Assembly (NCBI GenBank): GCA_032191485.1
Contig: JAVDOI010000007.1
Coordinates: 11,159,180 to 11,223,179 of the forward strand
Origin: Leptoclinus maculatus
Lineage: Eukaryota > Chordata > Actinopteri > Perciformes > Stichaeidae
Length of the DNA: 64,000 bases
Direction of reading: 5' to 3'
The notes beneath the pieces were generated by a model. That model was not told the origin of the DNA, made no database searches, and saw only the letters and a list, made by a program, of their open reading frames with translations. The translations under genes were made by a program, and so were the position numbers. Positions 26,201 through 39,468 of this stretch are shown here, piece by piece (the first letter of the stretch is position 1; every line of letters begins with the position of its first letter).

Positions 26201-29200
26201 TCAAGGCCCCGTGCTACTTTGATCAACAATGATTAATCGTTTTTCACGTAATGGAGACACAACTCAAAAAAACATTGCTCGAAATACCGTCTGTGCACAG
26301 AAAACTCTCGTTTTGTGTCAGTGTTGGGCTCGCACATCCAAACAGTTCATTCTTAAAATAAATGGCTTCCAGGAATAATCGTTCCTCATAGCAGCTCTCT
26401 CTACATCACACCGTGAAATTCATAGATAATGTATTTGATATTTTTATTTGTCCGGACGGACTGGTTTGCCAGTCTTCTCATTATAAGCTCACTTGTGTCA
26501 GAGGTAAAGGTAAAGTCCGTATAATAAAAAAACAAATTCACCTCCAGTCTGATACTCAACGTGAAGGTGACAACATTATTCTGTCTATTTCTCAATACAA
26601 TTTGACTGAAATATCATTCCTTATTAAATTGACTTTGCAGTTCATTGCACAGCTAGTTACAAACGTGCATCGTGTGTGTGCGTGTGTGTGCGGTGACACC
26701 CTGCAGAAGGCACTCAGGACCCGCGCTTGACTGCCACCCTCTGGTCAAAGATAAAAGAGCAATGACTTCATTCGGCTACATTAAAGAGTGTTCAGTCTTC
26801 ACTTTATCATTGAAGCAAAGTTGGTTCTGTTTCAGGCTTATGAGATACAAATAACAAGTTGAGAGTTTAGTTTTTGCCTTTATATTCCACCTCACCATCC
26901 ACAAAACTACCATTTAGTCATATACGTCTGATAAAGGGCTTGTATTTAAAAACAAATATTAGAATTCAACTGAATTCAGATATTTAAAACCTCTGCTCAG
27001 GTTAATGTTGGGCGGGGCTCCACAAACCACTTTGGATAATAGTTGTTTCACAAATACCAATACAATTGTTTTTAGTTTGTAATGTGCTCACATGGAACGA
27101 GGGAAAAATCAAAGTAAACTCAAATAAAGTACACAAAAAAACATATGCATGCATAGTATTTAAAAAAAAACTGTGCTGTTGATGTATACTACTCTCCCAC
27201 AATGCAATGCACAAGAGAAATTAAAAAGCTGCTCACACTGCTGGAAAAAACTAAATTAATTATGGAGGGCGGTGACACGATTACATTTTGAAAAACCTTT
27301 TAATTTCCCTTTGTTAAGTTTAACTGGGATTCTGAAGACGCAGTTGGATTAATGTCTGGCAGTGTAAGCATTATGTCATTTTCTGTCAGTATTAGTATGT
27401 TGACACACTGTCTACAGTTAGTATGTGGTTGGGATACTGAGAATAATAAAGCTATAAATTGTCACAGTGAGATCAAATTTAGCAAGAGATTGAGGAAGAT
27501 GTCAGTCAAGCACAGCCTGTATACACCCACACAGCCCTGAGTGAGAAGATGTCTCATCAGCCAGATTGAGTTAAAATACCTGTGAGCCATGTGTGCGTGT
27601 GGGAGCTTTAATATAAAATACAAGAAAAGAGGAAAAAAAAAAACAATGTAATGTATCATTCCCTATTGGATGACATGCATCAAACATGTGGTTTATCCCC
27701 AGTTTAATACAAGTCCAATCATCCAGCTGTAGCTCTGATAATCTATTGATGCCATTATGAATCTAGATAAAGGAAATAAGGCACAAAACCTGGCCTGTAA
27801 GAATATGACCTCAATTTAGTTTGTCCCAGCTGTGCCTCCTGAATCAGCCAGACCACAAACCGTAATCCTCTGTCTCCGTGGATTAATAATGTAATCTTCA
27901 GAGCAAACACTGAGCGTAAATTAAAAGCTTAGGTATTCATCTGGGTCTTATTGAAACGAGTACCTCGAGAATCACCTCAGCCAAGCATCATTTAGGCTGA
28001 AACAAAAACTTCAAAGGCGTTCACCTTGCTAGGGCTGTTGCAGGCACAACTGAAGGTATTTCATCACACACCTGATTTGAAAGTCATCCAAAGTGGGTAA
28101 TAAAACAGTTTCATGTACCGCGTTCTTTCTCCTTCTCTCTCTTGGCGGCAGGACATTGTCATGGGCATTTTTTAGGTCCCGGTTCTATTCTTCTTTACGT
28201 TTGATCCGACTTGTTGTTGTCAGACTGAAGACGAAAACAAGTCTATTTCATACTCAGTCAGTGTACCTGATATTCTTTCTGTCTGCTCCTCTGTTATTTC
28301 TGTTTCATCCAAGGGCAGGCAAGCATCCAATGCACAGCAAGGGACCTGTGCGCATTTAACTCGCATTAAAGCTTGACAGAAAGCTTCACACACTGCATAT
28401 GGATCTATTTATTGGAGTGAGTAGCACGGGGAGAGAGAAATTGGCTCAGAGAAAGGTTTTATATTATCTGAAACACTTACATTCAGGTGCACCTGCCTTT
28501 TTCAGTTAAAAAAAAAATGAACTCGTGCTATTTTCTCTCTCTGCCTCCTCTCTCTCTCGTTCGTGCCTGCAGAAACATTTGGCACCTGCTAGGCACCACC
28601 CTCCAGGGATGTCCACGCTTGGATGAATCCAGGAGGAGGTGCTGTGCAGTGGAAGGATATGGACAGAGAGGGTGTTCAAGGTGGGGACTGACAGAGCTAT
28701 AGGGGGGCTACTCTCCTCCGGGGTGTTACGGAGACCGCAGGGAGGAGTGAATGCCCAGCTGGCTATGACAGGCGCCAAAGTGTGGCACCGAAGTTGTGAT
28801 GCCACCGACCGCAGCCGAGGGGGGGAGGAGGCCTCGCTAAGGACTCAGTATGCAGAGAGCATCATCTCACAGTGTGATGTTTGCATTTTGAACAGAGAAG
28901 ATGTAGATGCAGACGAGCGAGATGGGAGACGCTGCCCTCAAATTCAGGGTGACCGCTCTTCAATAAGCAAATCATCAGATCCAACACTTGCAGCTTGTTA
29001 AAATGTATCTCCTGTTACTAATCCAACACCCACTTGTCCGTCTTTATCTACCGCTGCCCCGATGATTGTCTGTCCCTCAGCTTTCCTCTCCTTCCGTCTC
29101 TCACAAGCATCCCTCCTCCAGCCTTCCTCTTTCCCGGGCAGCACAGCAAGCAGCTCACAGGCTTTGACGAGAGGTCTGAGCTAAAATGTCACAGGGATTA

Positions 29201-29642
29201 AGGGGTTTTTGCCTCCTGCAACCCGCCGGATCAGTTCTGCCCTCTGTGGCCGGAGCCTCCTCCTTCCCAAACAGGTGTGGAGTGGCATTTTCTTTCTGCT
29301 CCGCCGTGCCCTATCGGATTTCCTTCTAGGGAAATAGCATTCCTCCATGTTTAGAGATGAGTAAGGAAGGAAACGGGCGATTGGGAGAGGTAAAGTGTAG
29401 GGGTTAGGAGGAATGAGGTGATCAGGTGAGAGGAGATGATACTTGAAGGGGTAGAGAAGAAATGGGAAAATGTGTTTTTAAAATGTTGGTTTAATGGGAA
29501 TATTCCTGGTACAGTCGTCCAAATGTGTATCCCTCGCCAACAAATGCAAACACAAAGTAATGGTTTCATAAGTGATAGTTTCTGAAGTTAAAAGTTTGAG
29601 AAGTTGACTTTAATCATTTCTACATTCAGCCCTCGCCCAGCA

Positions 29643-29649
<7 letters not shown>

Positions 29650-29695
<46 letters not shown>
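29650..29695. repeat. (CA)n microsatellite
   Basis: About 46 bases of perfect AC repeat. Confidence 0.97.
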
Positions 29696-29698
<3 letters not shown>

Positions 29699-30380
29699 CA
29701 ATGACAGACACATGCACTCTTCTGCAGCTGTTTCCTCCAAATACGGTGAGACAGATCTGAAAATTAGATCTCTCTCCAGAGATGTGCAGTTCAGACGGAG
29801 CGTTTAACATCACATAGCTACAGCTGCTGCCATATTAAACAGCATTCTGCAGTGTTTCCTCTGACTGGGTCAGCCAAAACTTTCGAGCATCACTCCAACA
29901 AACTCCCGCTAGTCCACCCCTAAGCTTTGCCCCCGCAGACCTGCAGCCATTGGAATTCTTCATTCCTCGAAGATCTTGTCAGCGGTGTTGTTGTGCATTG
30001 CCATAGTGAATTACAAATTAAGCTACATTCCCATCTGAATAGCTGAAGTGTCAACAGTAAACAACACGGCAACAGTAAAAATAGCTCTGCTGCCAGTGTT
30101 AGATTGGCTGTAATCATGTCAAAATGTGGCTTGTGGAGTTATAACGTGTTTGTTCCGATACTGTCAAAAGGACGTGCGTAGCATCAAAAGACATCACACA
30201 TATGACTTTTGTTGACAATCGTAAGGCCTTTTTCCTCAAAGCACAGATTGTCTTGATCATGAAGCTACAGAAGAAGCTCAAAGAACTGAGACTACAGTGA
30301 CTATTGTAGAGTTAGAAACCGTCTTTCATCAGGAGTGAATATCCGTGCTTGGCCTCTTTCTCAGATTGAGCGCTGACAGA

Positions 30381-30403
30381 ATATATATATATATATATAT
30401 ATA
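30381..30403. repeat. (AT)n microsatellite
   Basis: Eleven AT units. Confidence 0.93.
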
Positions 30404-30559
30404 AAATTCTACCAACTCATTCATTATGTTTTGTGCTGTGAGTATGAATGTGCTAAGAGAGAAATCTAGGTCATTTCTTCATCATTAGTATGCCAGCCAG
30501 GTGTAGTGCAAAGAGGATTAGAGGGAAGTAATGCTGATGGGGCTCTCAATGTCTATCTC

Positions 30560-30582
30560 CTCTCTCTCTCTCTCTCTCTCTC
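30560..30582. repeat. (CT)n microsatellite
   Basis: Eleven CT units. Confidence 0.93.
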
Positions 30583-33439
30583 AAACCAAACAATCACACT
30601 TAAGTGCTACCTGCTGTCACCTCAAAGAGCATATCCATGACAAGTAACCCAGACTTATAATAAAACATCCATGAATTACCCTCCTCCAATGATTAGCTGG
30701 TTCCAAGCCCATCAAACAAGGAATATTTCCTAAATTTCGATTTTCAACATAATGTGAGATCATAAAAGCCAGGGCCAGAACATTTAGTCAACAGGTAGTG
30801 TACATGGGTGCTTGAAGTGTCTCCCCTGTGACTGCTCCTCCCAAAGACCAGAGTAGTAGTGTACAATTCATCCAATGTGCAAGCATATGAGCAGCAGTCA
30901 TCATCTAAATGTGGAAAAGCTGGAGTAGTTTCCTATGAAGTTGATTGAGAGCAAGGAAGAATTCAACATGTGGGGTGGAACTACAGAAAGCCCAATATAC
31001 TATGCTTTTATTTGTTTAGTATTATTTGGGACTACAGAGGAAAAATAGCCTCTTGGCTAACTCTGGTGCATTTACAGGAATGTTGTATTAATGTGCACTG
31101 TACCTAACCAAATAAAGCAATAAATAAAATGTATGTTGCTACTCTGGTCTCTTTTTTTTCCTAAATAATGGTGTCTTGTCAGCCTGTTTGGGCTGGGCAT
31201 GCTATTTATACATGATAATAAAAATCAAATCAAATAAAAAAAAAAATACTTTAGCCGTTATCTAACTAGCATCTGTTAGCTAATAATATGACAATTTGAT
31301 GTGAATGTTAATGTCTTTTTTGAGAATTCTACATCCGGCTTAAGTGACACATGAACTAATAATGGATTTGCTGTTAAAACTCAGTAGCTGCTTGACACCA
31401 TGAAGTAATCTCTACTTTTCTTTCGAGGAAGCACAAAAATGAAGTAATCGTATTGCGAAGTAACAATGTCTTCCTTGTAACAGCTCAGCAGGATGCATCA
31501 CTTTTATGTACATATGTAATAGGAACATGAATAGGAACAATTGTGAACTAGTAACTGTTTGTCACTGTGTGTTTGTCAAGTTAACCAACAATTATTCACA
31601 ATTGGTGCTAATTCACAGATATCTGTTTGAAGTAAGATATTTAATACATAGTTCTTGAGTCCCTTGTTAGTTATTTATTATTTGGCAATTATTTATTATT
31701 TCCTGGCTGGTTTGTTGTCCTTCATAATTATCCATGAGTTCCTTATTCATGTTACCAAAACAAAAAAATAAAACATATTTGATACGGTTACTCAAAACAG
31801 CGTACTCTCAAGGTTGTTCATGTATCCACCAGTAAACATATTCACTGTGCGGTGGGTATTGAAAAAAACAACATGAGTGAGTGTTAAATACAACGTTTTT
31901 TAGATAATTGAAAATATTTTTTGATGTTTTTTTAGTTTTATTTCACAAAGCATCTGTTGCCAACCCATTTCAGGTCTGACTACATTCAAACAGCAAAGCC
32001 AGATAAACCATTGCAGCTCCAGTCAATGTGTGGAAGAGGTTAACAATCTGTGAGACATAGAATATTCTTTCCACACATTTAAGTGTTAATTTAAATGTAA
32101 TGTCACATTTGAATAAAAAAAATAAACTATATGACCAAGACAAGTTGAGAAGTTGAGATTTCCTAAATATTAGGTGAATAACTAGCTGTAATACATAGCT
32201 CCAGTTTATTCAAGTCGTGAAGCTTCATTTGTGTTTTCACATCGTGCTCCTGGACGTTTGGGAGAGCAGAAAAACGTTTTTCTCCCTGTTTGCAATTTTC
32301 GTACTTGCCATCTTCTTTTGTGGCCACCGATGACTCGTTTTATGATCTTTTTTTCTGTATTGAAGACATCTGGAGACACTTACATTTTGAGGAGTTAATT
32401 TTCTCTGCGGCAGCAAATGAGAAGCAGAATACTCTGGTATTTTGTGAAACTCAAACTAACGTATCATAACAAAACACAACACTCAGTAATGGCCGTAACT
32501 TAACGTTACTCACTCAATTCAGCTACAGAATTGTCTGAAAGTTGAATGACTGTCCCTGAACTCGACATCTAACTCTGTAAACTGTCAAACCGCATTTACC
32601 TATGCAATATTTGCTGACAAAAAGTGTTTTTAATTGTATCACCCAATTAATTTATAACACAGTATGCTATTGTGCTTCACCCACACATAATTCTATAATA
32701 TTTATTTATTTATTAATTGTATTATTCATATTACATGAATGAGTAAATGATTATGATATAATGAAACAAATAATCAGTTGATTAGTGGAAAAAATATAGA
32801 GTTTAACTCAGCCGTATTATTTTTCTCCTGATTGACTGAATGGCAATGAGCTGGCAGCCAATCACATATCCGACTTTGCTCTGTTTCATTTGATTCGCGG
32901 GTAAATACTTTGAGGTAAAAATTGCTGTTATCAAAATAGTCATTTAACATAAATTACATATTAAACACATTTCACAATGAGCTTACATTAAAATACTAGC
33001 CTGATATGGCCCACAGTGGACACTCAAACTAACTGACCTGTGGGAAATATTAGCATGATGTATCGGCCCAGCCCAGGACAGCCTGAACCAAGCAAACCTG
33101 GGACAGATCCGAGCCTTATTTGTCCAGAGACAGGACACAGCTGGTGTTTAAGCCGAGCGCTCCAGCCTTGGCTCATCCACCAAAAAGCAACCAAGAAAGC
33201 AATGGAGGCCGAGCTGGCAGGATCCCAGTGAGAGGGGAGCAGTGTGTGGATTAAAAAGATCACAAGGGCTGGAAGGAGTTGAACCACAAACCTGGGGACT
33301 AAATCTGCGAGAAAGTAAAGGCTTTGCTGTAACAAGTAAGTTTGGTTGGCTCTGTGTGTTTCGTTTTTTCTGAAATAACAGAGCCAAGGGGAGAGTAGAA
33401 AAAATTAATCTTTTTGCAATTTGCCATGCTGTATGCTGT

Positions 33440-33440
<1 letters not shown>

Positions 33441-33521
<81 letters not shown>

Positions 33522-33530
33522 GAGAGAGAA
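33441..33530. repeat. (GA)n microsatellite
   Basis: About 90 bases of GA repeat with an early AAG and one GCG interruption. It produces long serine/leucine artefact frames on the minus strand. Confidence 0.97.
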
Positions 33531-34118
33531 CACTGAACAAAGAGGCGGGGATGTAGGAAGGAAAAAGACATGTTCTTGTGTTCCACTTACAGTGAGACAG
33601 CAACCTGTTCAGCACTTTGTAGCTTCCAGTCACTTGCTACTCTTTTAGACTGTAGATTTATACCATCAAAGAGTTTGCTGTGGCCGCATTAAAAATAACT
33701 TCGGTAGGTAGGTATCAAAGCTTACGGAGCTAATTAGTTCACTCACCCCAACTTGTAGTGTATTTGCTGCAGGAAGCTAAAATTCCCTTTTCCCATACAG
33801 AGACTAATCTTGTGGTTAATTGTTCCTTTGGTTTGTGAAGTCCCATTTACATGCTAAAACCGGGCTCTTGCTAAAAGAAAATGCAATTCTATATTTTGAT
33901 ACTGGCTCACAAATATAGAAATGATCACTGAGCTTCATGAGTTGTTGTTTTTTTGAGTATTGACATTTTGTAAGTACAAACAGTGAGTTATACATTTCTA
34001 ATTAGAAGAATAGATGAAGCTTGACACTTGCTTGCACTTGGATTTGAACAGTTGTAATGTGTGTAATCTTCTTCCTACAGCCACTGTTAAAGTGGATGTA
34101 TATTATGTGCAGGCAAAG

Positions 34119-34120
<2 letters not shown>

Positions 34121-34159
<39 letters not shown>
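34121..34159. repeat. (CA)n microsatellite
   Basis: About 39 bases of perfect AC repeat. Confidence 0.97.
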
Positions 34160-34682
34160 AATGCACAAGAGAGGAATCCAAATTAAATGTAGGAGAGAAA
34201 GAGCACAGTTCATCAGTGGTACAAACAATGCTTTATCTCCCACTGCAGGTGTGTGGATTACCTTTTTAATTGAATCTTTGTACGAGCCCGGCAAAGGCAA
34301 AGGACCGTTGTAGTCACTATTGAAAAGCGTATGATAGAGGAAGGAAAGGGCACGGAGCGAGCAGAGGAAGGGAGGTGAGCTTCGATCATTTTTGGTGCGT
34401 GCTTTTGTAAGCACAAACCACAGAGACACGGCCGAGATGTGTGTTCAACACGCATACTTACACACATGCAAGTACACAAACACAGCAGCCTTGAACAACC
34501 TCCTGTACAATCTGCAGTACACTGTAAGATATTAGCTGTATCAGTGTGTGGATTTAGAGAGGGTGGTTAGGACTGTCCTCTGTCCCTCTGATCCCTCTTA
34601 TCTACAAAAACCTGTTACACACATCAAGACCCAATCGAACTAGAGGTCAAATTCATTTAAAAAAAATGTTGCATCTCTAATT

Positions 34683-34896
34683 GTGTCTGTCACAACAAGG
34701 CACACATCGGCACCACCCATCTTCATCACGGCAGCAGAGCTCCTCCAGGCCACTGGGGGCAGAGTGGAGCAGATGGAACAGCATATGGGTCGAGTGAGGC
34801 AGATGTCCTCCTCATCCACCTCCTCCACCTTTACCTCCTCCATGAGCTCCCCCAAGCTACAAAAAGTTGCGCAGACCTTGTCGAGGACCTTGGAAG
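34683..34896 (+). pseudogene. igsf22: igsf22 exon, serine-rich N-terminal segment
   Basis: The open frame is rich in Ser/Thr (SSSSTSSTFTSSMSSP) and ends in LSRTLE plus a phase-1 donor, G|GTAGGG. The left limit is uncertain; no convincing acceptor or ATG fixes it. The joint to 35,293 keeps frame. Confidence 0.5.
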
Positions 34897-35292
34897 GTAG
34901 GGATTGTCCACCAAGATCATCTGCTCCCGATCTGCCATGCTGTCTAATACAATCCTTTTATTTATGAGACGTGGCATGAAGGAGCATCTGTTAGAGTCAT
35001 TATTACAATGAGCAAAAGTGGCATAATTGATGAACGTCAGATGGTTAAACTGGCAGCTTTAACTGACATTTCTTACCTGTCCCACTGTGCAGAACATTGT
35101 CTTATCCTGACCTCAGAGCACATTGGGGACTAAATTATGTCAGGCTGCCATTTTAAGCTCCTGGCCACATTTAAAGTCCTAATGATAATTTGCATAATTT
35201 GCATGTGAGGCAGCTCTAGCACAGTTTGCCTGTTTGTACATGATTATGATGTGGATGTCCTTCATGCTCCCTCAGAGCACTCTGGGGCCCAG

Positions 35293-35412
35293 CGTATAAG
35301 ACCTACGCTGTGGTGGAGTCCTTCAGCCAGGTACAGAAATCCTCCCAGATCCCCGAGGGAGAGTCTGTCCCAGATTTTGAGGAGAAGCTGCGGCCCGTCA
35401 CTGCCCAAGAGG
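35293..35412 (+). pseudogene. igsf22: igsf22 exon, linker before first Ig domain
   Basis: Reads YKTYAVVESFSQVQ and later PDFEEKLRPVTAQEG, typical of the lead-in to an Ig domain. I chose the acceptor GGCCCAG|CG because it keeps frame with the previous exon. The donor is G|GTGCGG in phase 1. Confidence 0.6.
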
Positions 35413-35930
35413 GTGCGGTGAATCGCCTGAAATTTCAAGAAACGCCCTTTGCATCCCCTAATATCTCTCTTCATATTGCATTATAAACAACTGTGGGCCC
35501 TTGAGACTATGGGAGCTAATTTTAGATCCTTACCCATAGTTTGCCTAGAAACTCCAGATGACAACGGCTAAACTCCACTGGGAAGTAAAAGCCTGTTCTG
35601 TATAAACTGTAGGTGTTTGAGCCTCACTCAACCTGACTCTACCTGTGAATTATAGATTAGGAGGCCTAAATAGTCACAATATACAGACGGCTGCGGAGTT
35701 GCCATAGAATTTGCATTCATTGACTGACTTTAAACTCACTGGAAAACAGGAAAAGGCAAGATAGGGTCAATTGACCGGATGCATGTTATTCTCATCGCTG
35801 CAGTTGGATTTAATGTTACGTTTATTAACAATAATTGATAATGCAGAAAAGAGAGGAGAAACGGTAATTACTCTGCACCTCAGTATTGTCATACAAGATA
35901 ACATGCATTCACCTGATCTGTCATTCATAG

Positions 35931-36046
35931 GGGACAATGCTGTGTTCAAGGCCAGGGTGACGGGGAATCCCCAGCCCAGTGTTAACTGGGAACGAGCCAG
36001 CGGGAGCCCACTGTCTGATGACATAAACAATCAGCATATCCTCACG
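35931..36046 (+). pseudogene. igsf22: igsf22 exon, first half of Ig domain
   Basis: Reads GDNAVFKARVTGNPQPSVNW, a classic Ig B-C strand pattern with the core Trp. The usual first Cys position is Ala/Arg here. The donor ACG|GTTTGT is weak but is the one that keeps phase with 37,374. A stronger donor at about 36,171 would break the frame. Confidence 0.65.
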
Positions 36047-36833
36047 GTTTGTCACTTGAACTACACAGATAACAGTGTTCCTGTCATCTCACTGACACTA
36101 TTTGAAAACAAACCCGAGTTTGTGATTAAAGACGATATTGGTCCTGATACAACTGAGGTTGGTGATGAGTAAGATCTACAGTATTATTGAGTCTCTTTAA
36201 CTTTCTTTTGGTATATCAAAATGTTGAACCATTCAGTTTTCCTCCACTGTGTAGTTAATCGAACGCCATAAGTTACATGTGTATAACCAATAACACCAAA
36301 TAAAATACGATGACAGACATTCAAAGCTCAGTTTGAAAACCTCGATAGAAGCTTTGAATGTAAAAAAAGAAGAACTCGGGTACAGCCCATCAGTCCTGCT
36401 CTCACATGGTCTATGTGAATGTTTTGTATCCCCAAATCATGTTTTAAGAATAAAATATGATTTAATATAACTTCCTGCAATATGATCGAGTATATATTTT
36501 TACACGTTTCCATGTTTTAGCATTTCATAATCCTGTCATTGAGTCATTTTCTCTCATGCTTTGTGTGTAATTCATTCCAAGAAAATGGAGTGACCGTATC
36601 AATAATTAAATAAAAAACAGGTCTAATGATTCTGATTAGAAGAGACTGATCAGTCAAGAATATGTATAGTGTTAAATATGAATAGCTATTTACAGTCTTG
36701 CCAATAATTCACTCCATGTTTACAGTTGGATTGGCAATAATTAAGATCAGTGTATATGATGGTATAGAGGCATTTCAATGTGCCAGAGGCCTCCAAATTT
36801 GGGCTTTTACTGCCAACACTTTTCTCCGAGGGT

Positions 36834-36850
36834 GGGGGGGGGGGGGGGGG
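36834..36850. repeat. Poly-G tract
   Basis: Uninterrupted G run, about 17 bases, inside an igsf22 intron. Confidence 0.9.
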
Positions 36851-37373
36851 TATTTACCAAGATACAGTATATAGTCTAAATAGATTCCTTTAAAAGGTGA
36901 ATGTGACCATACAGAGCGGCTCTGTACACCAGTAAGCCGAGGGACTTTGCCATCTTGGTTCTGTCAACTGAACACCATGAATCATGAAGAAAAGTAGATC
37001 GAAAAAAACTCCCTGATCCTTTTGTCTATAACCACTCTGGAGTGGATTTAGCGCTTTCTCTGTACCAGCCGGGGAGCTTAAGTGAAGCTTAAATAGCTAT
37101 TATAAAGCAATTAACTTGTGGGTGCTGACATATGCATCTCCCCTTGCCATCTGTTTCTTTGGTGAGGGATGACTGTTAAGTTGCGGCGCTAAATGTTTAC
37201 TGGGTGTCCCCAGCATGGCACTGCCTCCTTCTGCACAACATAAGTATTGCAGTGGGACTTAAAGTCACTGGACGATGTAATGACAGTATGACAGTTTTAG
37301 TCTTATAGTAAACGACAAGCAATGCCATTTTCATTCATTTTAGGTAACCTGTAATGAATTTCCTCCGCTTCAG

Positions 37374-37510
37374 ATCAAAAATCTGACCCTGGAGGATGCT
37401 GATGTCTACAAGTGCAATGCCTTCAACAAGCACGGAGAAGCCATTTACTCTATATCTGTAAGGATTACAGATACTTCAACCCAAAAGCACAACTCGGAGA
37501 CAAAAATCAG
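37374..37510 (+). pseudogene. igsf22: igsf22 exon, second half of Ig domain
   Basis: Reads IKNLTLEDADVYKCNAFN, containing the Ig D-x-Y-x-C signature (DADVYKC). Acceptor CTTCAG|, donor CAG|GTGTGA in phase 2. Confidence 0.75.
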
Positions 37511-37743
37511 GTGTGAATGGTAGAATCTGAAATGACAGGAGAGTTCATTAAACAAGCAGACAGGATGAAAACAAACTAATATGAAGGGGAATTCGTGACA
37601 ATATCGCTCATTGTTACAGAAAGTGAGTTTATCCATTTCCCATCTTACATTGTGTGAACCTTTCTCAGTCCTGATAGTTATTTAGAAGCTTTCCGCTTAG
37701 TTTACGTGCTGTTTTCACTCAGTGCTCTGTCTTTTGCTTATAG

Positions 37744-37780
37744 ATCCAGCGTTGGATTTCTAAAAGATGCTGAAGAAACG
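37744..37780 (+). pseudogene. igsf22: igsf22 small linker exon
   Basis: A 37-nt exon reading SSVGFLKDAEET between TTATAG| and |GTAGGA. It keeps frame on both sides. Confidence 0.55.
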
Positions 37781-38107
37781 GTAGGAACACAAGCCTGTTG
37801 TCTAATACTTTCCCTGACACTCCCAATACCTGTCATGGTGTGATGGCGCTTTCTCTGATCCACCCCCAGTTCCTTTTTGTTTTTTTGCATGCATCCAGAA
37901 ATATCTACAGGATGAGATCAAAAGAGCTCCAATGCGTACCAGTGTTGCCGCAGGAGCTGAGGAAAATGCTTTTGAGCTGTCAATGCACATATGCATCCTG
38001 TCAGACATGATGTCTGACATACATGTGACGCACGCACACAAGCCTGGCATACACTTTTGTGTGTGTGCATGTAAGCACACATGAACAATTGCTTCCTCTT
38101 TGTGCAG

Positions 38108-38281
38108 CAGCGTAGAGAAGAGAGAGGAGAAGAGGCCACCTACAAGAGGAGGAGATGCTTAAAGATCCTGGCTGGAGCTGACAAGAGGGACTACGAGAGG
38201 ATCTGCGCCGAGCACGGCTTCACCGACTTCAGAGGCATCCTCAAGAAGCTGAAGGAGATGAAGAAGAAAGTGGAGGTGGAG
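38108..38281 (+). pseudogene. igsf22: igsf22 exon, M-domain-like segment
   Basis: Reads KILAGADKRDYERICAEHGF and later RGILKKLKEMKKKVEVE. It closely resembles the segment shared by IGSF22 and myosin-binding protein C, where the related motif lies between Ig domains. An alternative acceptor would start it at 38,111. Donor GAG|GTGGGC, phase 0. This is the best-preserved exon of the gene. Confidence 0.8.
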
Positions 38282-38496
38282 GTGGGCCTGTCACACAGAG
38301 AGCTTGTTCGCGCACCACAGGATCACATAAGGAAGAACAGGTTTGCGGAGCGATATGAAGAACAGCTTAAAATAGAGCAGAATGGAAAAGGGGACTAGTG
38401 TAATGTCACACAGCACAGCCATGGCAACAAAGGTATGTCACATAGCAACACTTATGTCAACTAATGTGAAGAGGGGGAACAAAAGATATTTTCCAG

Positions 38497-38610
38497 ATGG
38501 TATGCGTGCTGAAGCCCCTGGAGGACATCACTGCCACAGCTGGCACCAGCATCGTCTTTGACACCATCCTGGAACTGAAGGATCCAAACATCAGGATGCA
38601 GTGGTTTCTG
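38497..38610 (+). pseudogene. igsf22: igsf22 exon, first half of second Ig domain
   Basis: Reads LKPLEDITATAGTSIVFDTI and ELKDPNIRMQWFL. Acceptor TTCCAG|, donor CTG|GTAAAA, 38 codons in phase 0. Confidence 0.8.
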
Positions 38611-38729
38611 GTAAAAAAAAAACGATGTGTCTGCCTGTTGTGTTTCAAAGTTATACATGGGTGTCTCAGTTACATAAAACACTTCCCTGAGCTCCCCCCC
38701 CTCATCTATGCATTTTGTTTACGATTCAG

Positions 38730-38893
38730 GGCGCAGAGCTGCTGCGGATCCAGGACTCTCATGGGAGATACGAAGTGAAACAGATGGGAACCAAGCACCT
38801 GCTGTGCGTTTCTGGCGTGGGCCTCAGTGACACGGGCACCTACACTCTGCAGGTTGCAGACAAGACACTGTCAGCCAAGGCTTAGCGTCGTAG
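38730..38893 (+). pseudogene. igsf22: igsf22 exon, second half of Ig domain, frameshifted
   Basis: Reads GAELLRIQDSHGRYEVKQMG and SDTGTYTLQVADKTLSAK. The normal frame then meets TAG at 38,883-38,885. Skipping one G near 38,880 gives the family ending LSVVG, so a +1 insertion is likely. The possible donor after 38,893 is GC-type (TAG|GCAAGT). The bases to 38,977 (a frame reading LMTERDTITID) also look like an eroded start of the next Ig domain. Confidence 0.7.
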
Positions 38894-39468
38894 GCAAGTG
38901 CAGAATGGGACTCCAGTCCTTCCACTGCTCATGACTGAGAGAGATACAATCACCATAGACTGCATTACCCACTCGAGGTGTCACTTTCTCTTTTTATTCA
39001 CTTGTTTTATAGTGTTTGACAGACAGGGAAACTTCTTCTGTGCGCAGAATTAGCAATGTGCATGACTGTTTTTGCTTAGCTTTTTAGACTCTTGTTCCCT
39101 CCATTTATTGTCAGTTCCTTGCCGTGTCTCTCATCCCTCATTCCATCTACAGGACATAAATAGACATACATTTCCCTTTTTTTGGACACCTCAGAACGGA
39201 TTGACACACATCTTTTGTAGCTTACAAATGCTGTTATTTGGCATGAAAGTCTATACACTTCAAATCATATGATTACAGAGCTTTTTTTCGGACCTTCCAC
39301 ACAAGCACATAATATCCCATCTAGCATGAGAAGTGTTTTTGGCATCTAGGAAATGAAACAAACAAATCTACCGACAACATTCTAGGTAAACAGGAACACC
39401 GTGGAAATGCACATGATTGAAAAGGAATATAGAAATAGTTTTCCCAGAAGTGTCTTTTATTTTGGCAG

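Larger units (their letters stand above)
26201..34682. other. Intergenic region between b4galnt4 and igsf22
   Basis: This is AT-rich DNA, especially 30,100-33,000, without a supportable exon. It contains the microsatellites listed separately. The open frames at 28,639-29,001 and 33,024-33,335 have no recognisable domain. A first non-coding or short coding exon of igsf22 may lie near the right end but I could not identify it. Confidence 0.6.

Noticed and set aside
28639..29001. 120-codon open frame on the plus strand
   Set aside because: No acceptor/donor pattern and no similarity I know; kept as chance.
33024..33335. Hydrophobic 103-codon open frame on the minus strand, and a proline-rich frame on the plus strand
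   Set aside because: Considered as an upstream igsf22 exon or a membrane protein, but no splice phase or family match supports it.
33148..33633. 161-codon open frame with a long Ser/Leu run
   Set aside because: Artefact of the (GA)n microsatellite.
36047..36170. Longer version of the igsf22 exon ending at a strong GTAAGA donor
   Set aside because: It breaks phase with the next Ig exon and reads unlike an Ig strand; the weak GTTTGT donor keeps frame.
38282..38398. Continuation of the M-like frame to a stop at 38,396
   Set aside because: Probably intron read-through; the family continues at 38,497 after a GT donor at 38,282.
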